Positions 43,401 through 49,683 of a stretch of DNA of 64,000 nucleotides are shown here, piece after piece; within the stretch, counting starts at the first letter, position 1, and each line of letters starts with the position of its first letter. The notes under the pieces are model-generated. The model was not told the origin of the DNA. It saw only the letters and a list, made by a program, of their open reading frames with translations, and did not search any database. The position numbers and the translations under genes were made by a program. The DNA is taken from positions 1 to 64,000 of the forward strand of contig JAHEXY010000007.1 in assembly GCA_023251875.1 (NCBI GenBank), given 5' to 3'. The stretch is from Bacteroidota bacterium. GTDB lineage: Bacteria > Bacteroidota > Bacteroidia > JAHEXY01.

Positions 43401-44024
43401 TGGATTGAGAGTAGAAGTTTGTAAAGTAAATATTGGACTAACAGATGTCCCCATATTTTTATAATAGTAAATAGTCCCATCCTGATTTCCTATAAAAGCA
43501 TCTTGATCTCCATCTTTATCTATATCAATAAATATAAGAGCTATGTCAATAAATAAAGTTAAGTTATAAAGTGGATTATCATTTGGGCTTTGTAAAGTAA
43601 ATACTGGAGTTAAAGCTGTCCCAATATTTTTATAATAACTTATCGTTCCAAAATACTCTCCAATAAATGCATCATAATCACCATCGTTATCAATATCTAC
43701 AAATGCTGGAGCAGAATTATTTCCTACATCAATTCCATTAAATGGATTGTCATTAGAGATTTGTAAGGTAAATATCGAATTGGAAGCACTTCCTGTATTT
43801 TTATAATAATATATATATCCATTATTTGATCCTGAAAACAAATCCATGTCTCCATCACCATCAATATCTACCAAACAAGGTTTAGAATATGATAGGCCGG
43901 AAGGAATTACAAAATCTGTAAATTTGTTATTAGTATTAACAAAAAAAGGCTGGTCACATTGACTATAAACATCTATCGAAAGAGCATACAATCCAATTAA
44001 CAACCAAAGTAAAAAAAATTTCAC
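40485..44024 (-). CDS. Surface protein with 15 FG-GAP/VCBS repeats and type A sorting domain
   Basis: The 1,179-residue protein has a signal peptide (MKFFLLWLLIGLYALSIDVY, then SQ). I count 15 FG-GAP/VCBS-type repeats, each with a core like FVDIDNDGDQDAFIGxxxGxIYYYKNTG, spaced about 60 residues apart from about residue 45 to 905. The DxDxDGDxD cores are calcium-binding loops. An Ig-like segment (NLTWNNGINNGTIVYADSS) and SprB-like repeats (PPYQYDWDNDSTGDNDDTED) follow. The C-terminal type A sorting domain is SIYPNPAKNILNIQTSAKLD. It is a probable calcium-dependent adhesin or surface binding protein. The gene ends seven bases from the convergent seven-repeat protein. Confidence 0.85.
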   Translation of the reverse strand: MKFFLLWLLIGLYALSIDVYSQCDQPFFVNTNNKFTDFVIPSGLSYSKPCLVDIDGDGDMDLFSGSNNGYIYYYKNTGSASNSIFTLQISNDNPFNGIDVGNNSAPAFVDIDNDGDYDAFIGEYFGTISYYKNIGTALTPVFTLQSPNDNPLYNLTLFIDIALIFIDIDKDGDQDAFIGNQDGTIYYYKNMGTSVSPIFTLQTSTLNPFNGIDVVGSSVPAFVDIDSDSDYDVFIGANYGKIYYCKNVGSSSNPVFVLQSSLANVLGWLDVSNNASPFFVDIDTDGDADIVIGSLDGQLNYFQNTGSPSKPIFTQQIILTNMDGIEIDSFPKPTFIDIDSDMDLDLFIGEFDGTIRFYKNTSTSNTPIYTLQLFSDNPLDGIDVGENATPAFIDIDNDGDQDAYIGGFDGVVYYFKNTGTVINPVFTQQLGANNPFNGFDVGYNSSPSFVDIDNDSDKDVFIGTYNGTSDYYENIGTISNPAFIEQISSSNPLDGINVGSNSKPSFIDIDIDGDFDCFVGASDGTIYYYTNTGNNSSAIFTNQIYSSPFNGMDVGANATPTFVDIDSDGDQDVFIGESSGHIYYYKNYGTASAPSFFLETSSANSLNQVNALGYSAPAFADIDNDGDLDAFVGQMDGYIYYYENIGTAYNSLFIHQTGIQNPLDNVKVGYYATPAFADIDSDGDLDVFVGSESGKIFYYKNEGTNYSPLFAMQLSSNNPFDAVDVGTKSIIAFCDIDNDGDMDAFIGEKDGYINYFQNTGTAYIPVFTQQLSSLNPLDSVYVASYSAPIFVDIDNDKDFDVFIGESLGRIYFYKNSGTVNSPVFNQQTSSSNPFDGTLVPYDPVTTFADIDKDGDMDAFIGNDDGKIKYYQNNQNINIRNLNGDTIKICTNDGILLKTYGAYNLTWNNGINNGTIVYADSSQIYTVIGDNGLGCKDTAFLNVFVYSLPNVIANASVVSICKGNSVILYGNGAQTYAWNNNVKDSIGFIPIATNNYIISGTDSNGCANSDTITITVNELPTINAIVTNVVNNNDGAIDITVSSGQPPYQYDWDNDSTGDNDDTEDLNNISVGAYTLKVTDDNGCFDTIVVAVKNQSSINEISNYQNISIYPNPAKNILNIQTSAKLDKLEIIDVYGKKVNEFNKSELLNKSIAIDHLSDGIYLVKIYSGNQILNKQLVKE

Positions 44025-44222
44025 ACTACTATTTTTGAATTATCAATCAATTTATAGAATTTCCATAAGCTTTTTTATTAAACAACTCTTGCATTAAACT
44101 CTCTAATTCTATTGTTAATACCGCTCCCTAGACTTGTTTTGTATCTCTTTAAGAAGAGCCTTAAATAAATTCAGAATAAGATATTTAATTGATCAACTAG
44201 TAAAACAACCCTAGAATTTTCT

Positions 44223-46298
44223 CTATTTTTCTTTTACCAATTGCTTATTTAAAATCTGCTTACCTGAATATATTTTTACCAAATAAATTCCATTTGAAAC
44301 ATTATCTAATAAAATAGATTTATTTGCCAAATCAACTTTGGTAAATTCGCTTACTTTTTTACCACAAACATCAATAATTTCTAATTTATTAAGCTTTGCA
44401 GATGATTGAATGTTCAATATGTTTTTTGCCGGATTGGGATAAAGATTTACAGTTATTGCATCATCTAAATCTTGTATATCCGTATGAATACATTGTGAAA
44501 TAATTATTGTATCTGACGAAGTACATCCATTAACATCAGTAACATTTACCCAATACGTTCCACTATCTGAAACAAAAGTTAAAGAATCTTTTGAGCCGGT
44601 ACTCCATGAATAGAAAATATAGTTTGGCCCTGCATGCAAGGTCATCTCAAAATCACCGCATTTGGTTGTGTCCTTTCCTAAATCAACAGGATTTGAAGAT
44701 ATACTTACATTTACAACTATTGTAATAGTATCGGCATTTGTTAATCCATCAGTAACAATTAAGCTTACATTATAATTTCCATTTGCACTAAATACATGGG
44801 AAGGATTTTGTGCACTAGAAGTATTGCTTGAAGAATTCGGATCTCCAAAATTCCATGCCCAAGTTGATGCATTATAAGATTGATCAGTAAAAGAAACTGT
44901 ACCACCGGCACAAGCAGAACCTGAATAAGTATAATAGGCAGAGAGTTGACTTATGTTAAGACAATACATAGAATCGGTATAAGAACTGTACGAATCTATT
45001 GATACTCCTGAAAAAGTTTTAATTGAAAGTAAAGAATCTGTAATGCCTATATTTGTAAGTGAAATTGAAGCTGCAGCTTCTGTTGGCAAAATGCTATTAC
45101 TTTGACATGGAACATTGCCTAAATTATCCGTTTTTATAATAAGCCAATCGTAGTCTTTTCCGGCAAATACTTTTTGTGCTTGTCCGGTTAAAATTATGCC
45201 ACCATCATTTGCTAAACTAGCATAGCCTCCATAATCAAAAGAAGTATCAAAACCATATCTATTGCTCCATTGCACAATGCCGGTATTGTCTGTTTTAATC
45301 ATCATTAAATCGTACTGGCCAGTACCATAGCTATTGGTTTCGCCACTTAATAAATATCCATCGCTCATTACAACAACTTTATAAGCAATATCATTTGTTA
45401 AATTTTCTCCATATAATTTGCTCCATTCTTCATCTCCATTTTTATCTAATTTAATTAAATAAGCATTATCTGTATTATAGGTTGAATTACCACTTGTGTA
45501 AGGCTTTCGAGATTTTCCGGCAATTACCACTCCACCGTCAGATGTGGCTTTTACATCATATCCATAATCACTATCATCATCACCTACAGCTTTTGCCCAC
45601 AGTACATCTCCAGATGAATTTGTTTTTATTACAACAATATCTAAACTAATTCCAAAACTAGATGAATGACCTACAATAACAAAACTTCCATCAGATAATT
45701 CACATACACTGTAAGCATAATCAGAACTTGAACCCCCATACGATTTTGCCCAAATTATATTACCCTCTACATCCGTTCGAACAAAGCTAATATTATCGTC
45801 ACCGGAAACGGTATCCCGCATACTACCGATAAGAGCAAAACCTTTATCTGCGGTTTGAATCATATTTTGCGCATAATCCTGACTTCCAAAACCGTACATG
45901 CGCGTCCAAAGAGTATCTCCTTTATCACTTAATGTTGATAAAAACATATCGTTTGACCCCAAACCAAAACCATTAACATAACCGGCTACTGTATAAGTGG
46001 TATCTGACGATTGCACTATTTTAGTTCCATAGTCCCCACTCCCCCCGCCTAAGGTCTTTGTCCATTCTACAGCGCCTATCTTATCCATTTTTATTACAGA
46101 TACATCATAAGAACCTTGCCCTTGACAAGATGTTATACCTGCCGCAATATATCCTCCATCTTTGGTTTGAATACCGGAATAGGAATTTTCACTGTTACCA
46201 CAAAGGCCATCAATTTTTTCGAGAAAGGTAGTTTGGGCAAATATTTGTTGCGAACACATAATACAGCATACTATTGCTATACTTAAATAATTTTTCAT
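44223..46298 (-). CDS. Surface protein: seven propeller repeats, PKD domain, type A sorting domain
   Basis: The 691-residue protein has a signal peptide (MKNYLSIAIVCCIMCSQQIF, then AQ). Seven repeats of about 55 residues carry the motif W-(T/A/S)-K-x-(L/Y)-G-G-x-x-x-D-Y; examples are TKTLGGGSGDYG, AKSYGGSSSDYA and SKLYGENLTNDI. Together they suggest a seven-bladed propeller. A PKD domain (STWAWNFGDPNSSSNTSSAQ) and an Ig-like domain (VDLGKDTTKCGDFEMTLHAG) come next. The type A sorting domain is VNLYPNPAKNILNIQSSAKL. Up to the sorting domain the layout matches the protein at 38366-40477, which instead has a type B domain. The final 70 residues are nearly identical to those of the FG-GAP protein at 40485-44024. 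Confidence 0.8.
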   Translation of the reverse strand: MKNYLSIAIVCCIMCSQQIFAQTTFLEKIDGLCGNSENSYSGIQTKDGGYIAAGITSCQGQGSYDVSVIKMDKIGAVEWTKTLGGGSGDYGTKIVQSSDTTYTVAGYVNGFGLGSNDMFLSTLSDKGDTLWTRMYGFGSQDYAQNMIQTADKGFALIGSMRDTVSGDDNISFVRTDVEGNIIWAKSYGGSSSDYAYSVCELSDGSFVIVGHSSSFGISLDIVVIKTNSSGDVLWAKAVGDDDSDYGYDVKATSDGGVVIAGKSRKPYTSGNSTYNTDNAYLIKLDKNGDEEWSKLYGENLTNDIAYKVVVMSDGYLLSGETNSYGTGQYDLMMIKTDNTGIVQWSNRYGFDTSFDYGGYASLANDGGIILTGQAQKVFAGKDYDWLIIKTDNLGNVPCQSNSILPTEAAASISLTNIGITDSLLSIKTFSGVSIDSYSSYTDSMYCLNISQLSAYYTYSGSACAGGTVSFTDQSYNASTWAWNFGDPNSSSNTSSAQNPSHVFSANGNYNVSLIVTDGLTNADTITIVVNVSISSNPVDLGKDTTKCGDFEMTLHAGPNYIFYSWSTGSKDSLTFVSDSGTYWVNVTDVNGCTSSDTIIISQCIHTDIQDLDDAITVNLYPNPAKNILNIQSSAKLNKLEIIDVCGKKVSEFTKVDLANKSILLDNVSNGIYLVKIYSGKQILNKQLVKEK

Positions 46299-46373
46299 TG
46301 TTTTAAGGTATAAAGGGTTTTAATTTACCAATATAATTGTTTTCATAAAGGGGTTTGATTACAGTTTATATTG

Positions 46374-46412
46374 ATTATCAGCAAAAATGATAATTGCTAT
46401 TTTTAGCAAAAA
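46374..46412. promoter_or_regulatory. Overlapping inverted repeats in a divergent promoter region
   Basis: ATTATCA (46374-46380) pairs with TGATAAT (46388-46394). TTGCTA (46394-46399) pairs with TAGCAA (46404-46409). The two stems share one base. AGCAAAAA occurs twice, at 46380 and 46405. They lie between the divergent starts at 46298 and 46473, a natural position for an operator, but no regulator can be named. Confidence 0.35.
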
Positions 46413-46472
46413 CAAAGCAGTTTTTATTCTAATATTGCTTTACCTTTAATCGCTTTTTATCTGTTAAATGAA

Positions 46473-47576
46473 ATGAGCCTGTTCATGCGAAACTTAAAAA
46501 TGATAACGGTGCTAGGGGCTCGTCCACAGTTTGTAAAAGCTGCTTTAGTGAGTCGTGAAATGAAATTAAGAAAGGTTATTGATGAGATTATTGTTCATAC
46601 CGGCCAACATTTTGATGAAAACATGTCGGATATATTTTTTACAGAACTAAATATCCCCCAACCTCATTATAATTTACAAATTCATGGATTACCTCATGCC
46701 AGCATGATAGGCCGGATGATGGAAGGAATTGAACCCATTATTGAAAAAGAAAAACCGGATCTATTGATGGTTTATGGAGATGCCAATTCAACATTGGCAG
46801 GAGCATTAGCTGCAAAAAAAATGAAGGTAAAATTAGCTCATGTTGAAGCCGGTTTGCGTTCGTTTAATAACGAAATGCCTGAAGAAATAAACAGAATACT
46901 TACGGATAGGGTTTCAGATATTTTATTTTGCCCTACTGATACTGCTGTTCAAAATTTAAAAAAAGAAGGCTTTGAAAATTCCTCCTGCAAAATAATAAAG
47001 GTAGGGGATGTAATGCAAGATGCAGCTTTGTTTTATACCAAACAATCAGCCAAAGAATCAAAAATTATTTCACAATTAAATCTCGAGAATAAAAAATTTG
47101 TTCTATGCACCATTCACCGCCAGGAAAATACTGATGTATTGGAGAATCTGAATGCTATTATTAGGGGATTAAATAAAATTTCTGCTGAAACGCTTATCGT
47201 TTTTCCTGCACATCCTAGAATACAACAAATTCTAAAAAGAGAAAAAATTCCTTTGCAGTTTACAACTATTGCCCCCATTGGCTACTTAGATATGGTAGCG
47301 CTACTCAAACAATGCTCTTTGGTGATAACAGATAGTGGTGGCTTACAAAAAGAAGCTTTCTTTTTTAAAAAACATTGTATTATTGTTCGTGAACAAACAG
47401 AATGGCTTGAATTAATTGACCATGGCTTTAGCACATTAGTTGGCACAGATGAAACTAAAATGTTTGATGCTTATAAAATATTATGTACAAAAGAAATAAA
47501 TTTTAATGTTGATTTATACGGAAAGGGAAAAGCTTGTGAAAGAATAGTAGATGAATTATTAGAGATTAAAAAATAA
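46473..47576 (+). CDS. wecB: UDP-N-acetylglucosamine 2-epimerase (non-hydrolysing)
   Basis: The 367-residue enzyme interconverts UDP-GlcNAc and UDP-ManNAc for surface polysaccharides. Landmarks are MITVLGARPQFVKAALVSRE near the N-terminus, HTGQHFDENMSDIFFTEL, AHVEAGLRSFNNEMPEEINR, TIHRQENTD and ITDSGGLQKEAFFFKKHCII. The size is right for the family. In-frame ATGs at 46473, 46485 and 46500 are all possible; the last gives the family's usual N-terminus. It leads a plus-strand run with two small exported proteins, with only three bases to the next start. Confidence 0.93.
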   Translation: MSLFMRNLKMITVLGARPQFVKAALVSREMKLRKVIDEIIVHTGQHFDENMSDIFFTELNIPQPHYNLQIHGLPHASMIGRMMEGIEPIIEKEKPDLLMVYGDANSTLAGALAAKKMKVKLAHVEAGLRSFNNEMPEEINRILTDRVSDILFCPTDTAVQNLKKEGFENSSCKIIKVGDVMQDAALFYTKQSAKESKIISQLNLENKKFVLCTIHRQENTDVLENLNAIIRGLNKISAETLIVFPAHPRIQQILKREKIPLQFTTIAPIGYLDMVALLKQCSLVITDSGGLQKEAFFFKKHCIIVREQTEWLELIDHGFSTLVGTDETKMFDAYKILCTKEINFNVDLYGKGKACERIVDELLEIKK

Positions 47577-47579
47577 AAA

Positions 47580-48056
47580 ATGAGATCCATTATTTTAATA
47601 GTAAGTTTTATTCTAGGGGCGATAATACATCTTTATTCTCAGAATAATACAGCTACAAGTGGAGGACAAGCCAGCGGAATAGATGGCACAATAGATTATT
47701 CAATTGGACAAATAGATTACATTACCGAAATAGGTATTGGAGGAACAAGCAGCCAAGGAATTCAACAACCCTATGAGTTTTTTGATATGGGGATTGAAGA
47801 AAATAAAAATATAAGCCTTACTATAAGTGCTTACCCCATTCCTACTCTTAAGAACCTTAATTTGAAAATTGAAAATCAACCCACCCTAAATTTATTTTAT
47901 CAACTTTATGATTTAAATGGAAATCTAATTTTTAGCAAAAAAATGGCTGATAAAGATATTTGCATCCCAATGGAAAAATTACCTTCGGCTACTTACTTTT
48001 TAAAAATCATGAACAATAAATTAGAATTAAAGAACTTTAAGATTATTAAGAATTAG
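47580..48056 (+). CDS. Small exported protein with a T9SS type A-like C-terminal domain
   Basis: The 158-residue protein has a signal peptide (MRSIILIVSFILGAIIHLYS-Q). A Gly/Ser-rich N-terminal part follows (ATSGGQASGIDGTIDYSIGQ, GGTSSQGIQQPYEFF). The C-terminal 80 residues resemble a degenerate type A sorting domain: SAYPIPTLKNLNLKIENQ, then LYDLNGNLIF, LPSATYFLKIMNNKLELKNF. Proteins with the 'TSSQGIQQPYE' segment are common small surface proteins in this phylum, with unknown function. Spacing indicates co-transcription with the epimerase upstream and the C1q-like protein four bases downstream. Confidence 0.65.
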   Translation: MRSIILIVSFILGAIIHLYSQNNTATSGGQASGIDGTIDYSIGQIDYITEIGIGGTSSQGIQQPYEFFDMGIEENKNISLTISAYPIPTLKNLNLKIENQPTLNLFYQLYDLNGNLIFSKKMADKDICIPMEKLPSATYFLKIMNNKLELKNFKIIKN

Positions 48057-48060
48057 AATT

Positions 48061-48900
48061 ATGAGAACATCAATTTTTATTATAGCCATATTCATATTAA
48101 GTATTCATTTATTTGCACAAGCACCGCAAAAAATGAGTTATCAAGCAGTGCTGCGTAGTTCTAATAACTCCCTTGTTGCATCAACAACAGTTGGGATGAG
48201 GATAAGCATATTGCAAGGCTCTATAATTGGCACTTCTATTTACACAGAAATACAAACACCAATAAGTAATTCGAATGGTTTGGTAAGTATACAAATTGGA
48301 GAAGGGACTATAGTTTCTGGAATATTTGAAACAATTGATTGGTCTGCCGGCCCCTATTTTATTAAAACTGAAACTGACATTACAGGAGGCACAAATTATA
48401 CTATAATAGGCACAAGCCAATTATTGAGCGTGCCGTATGCTCTTTATTCAGCAGTAGCAGATTCAGTAATTGTAAAACGCACATATTTATATATTAGAAA
48501 AAAAGCAACTGTTCAAAGTGTTGCCAATAATACCAATACTATCATTAGTAATTACGATAGTATTTCATCAAATAATATTGCATTGGATAATAATACAGGC
48601 CTTATTACATTTAACCGATCTGGAGTATATATGATCACAGGTCACAATTCATTTTCAGCCACTAATCAGGGAAGAAAACTTATTTGGTTTAACTGCACAT
48701 CTTCTAAACATCCAGATAGAATTGCTTGTAATGAAATGTCAGATGATGCTAATCGTATTTCAACATCTATTATTGGTGAATTTGATGCAGGTGATCAAAT
48801 ATCACTTGCAGCCTATCAGAATACCGGAAGCAGTACCGATTGCCCTAATACTTCTCAAACATTTGATGAAGTTCAGGTAAATATTGAAAAGATATATTAA
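48061..48900 (+). CDS. Exported protein with C1q/TNF-like C-terminal domain
   Basis: The 279-residue protein has a signal peptide (MRTSIFIIAIFILSIHLFAQ). An N-terminal domain often seen in Bacteroidota exported proteins follows (PQKMSYQAVLRSSNNSLVAS ... GTSQLLSVPYALYSAVADS, residues about 22-135). The C-terminal 140 residues resemble a C1q/TNF-like jelly roll: LYIRKKATVQSV, DNNTGLITFNRSGVYMITGH, GDQISLAAYQNTGSS, FDEVQVNIEKIY. Such domains form trimers and often bind ligands. There is no sorting domain. It ends four bases from the convergent methyltransferase gene. Confidence 0.65.
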   Translation: MRTSIFIIAIFILSIHLFAQAPQKMSYQAVLRSSNNSLVASTTVGMRISILQGSIIGTSIYTEIQTPISNSNGLVSIQIGEGTIVSGIFETIDWSAGPYFIKTETDITGGTNYTIIGTSQLLSVPYALYSAVADSVIVKRTYLYIRKKATVQSVANNTNTIISNYDSISSNNIALDNNTGLITFNRSGVYMITGHNSFSATNQGRKLIWFNCTSSKHPDRIACNEMSDDANRISTSIIGEFDAGDQISLAAYQNTGSSTDCPNTSQTFDEVQVNIEKIY

Positions 48901-48904
48901 GCCA

Positions 48905-49606
48905 CTAATACCATTTCGAAATTAAATGTTTGTAAATAAGCCTATGTCTGGGTTTAAAAGTTACTTCGGGATATTCTTTGTTTGGCTTTAATACTATAGC
49001 CTGGTAATCGGATTGCTCTGCAGAAAGTGTGTAGGAATCTAATGAATATAAATACAAATCATTCGGATAAACATTTGCTAATAATTCGTCTGTCGAAATG
49101 GATTGATCAATAATTTGTAATAATTCTGGCTTGTTTTTACGCACCCATTTTAAATACCATGGATTGGGAATATGAATAAAAACAGTAGCATCTTCATGAA
49201 TGTGTTTACGAATAGTAGCAAATAAAGGCTTATGTTGACTAATAGGAATATGCTCTAAAACATCGGGCAATACAACAAAATCAAATTTCATTGTCGAAGA
49301 AAAATCGCTCATATCAGAAACCTTATATTCTATATTTGAAAAGTCTTTACTAAGAGCTTTAGCATCATTTATACTTTCCGGACTAATATCAACAGCAACA
49401 ATTTTTCCATTATTGGAATAAGCGGCAAGTAATCTGGTTACAGTTCCAATGCCACAACCAATTTCTAAAATTTTAGAGTCTTTTTTTAAACCACATTTTT
49501 TTACGAGTTTAAGAATAGTTCTGTGTCTTACATTGGTCCCCACTTTTCCTTGTCGGGTTTTATATTGATCGTAAAAATTAGCAACTTCTTTTTTTTCTAC
49601 TTCCAT
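48905..49606 (-). CDS. Class I SAM-dependent methyltransferase
   Basis: The 233-residue protein has the Rossmann SAM-binding motif I ILEIGCGIGTVTRLLAAYSN (about residues 45-64). VAVDISPESINDAKA follows as the acidic loop, and FDFVVLPDVLEHIPIS as motif IV. The C-terminal half (YPNDLYLYSLDSYTLSAEQS) is specific to the subfamily and may set the substrate. The substrate is unknown. It follows murF-alr on the minus strand, with repeat copy E (49621-49662) in the gap. Confidence 0.85.
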   Translation of the reverse strand: MEVEKKEVANFYDQYKTRQGKVGTNVRHRTILKLVKKCGLKKDSKILEIGCGIGTVTRLLAAYSNNGKIVAVDISPESINDAKALSKDFSNIEYKVSDMSDFSSTMKFDFVVLPDVLEHIPISQHKPLFATIRKHIHEDATVFIHIPNPWYLKWVRKNKPELLQIIDQSISTDELLANVYPNDLYLYSLDSYTLSAEQSDYQAIVLKPNKEYPEVTFKPRHRLIYKHLISKWY

Positions 49607-49620
49607 AAAATTATTTTCTA

Positions 49621-49662
49621 GCCCTCATCCCATCCTTCTCCCAAGGGAGAAGGGGTTTTGGG
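49621..49662. repeat. GGGGAGGG-type palindromic repeat, copy E
   Basis: This forward copy, GCCCTCATCCCATCCTTCTC followed by CCAAGGGAGAAGGGG, is located just beyond the murF-alr stop codon and before the methyltransferase start. It has the extended half-site typical of copies C and F. Confidence 0.6.
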
Positions 49663-49683
49663 AATTAATTTAATATGTAAATT

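Noticed and set aside
41400-43910. Regular DNA repeats of roughly 180 bp that could suggest an array
   Set aside because: They are the coding repeats of the FG-GAP protein, too long and too diverged for CRISPR and entirely within one open frame.
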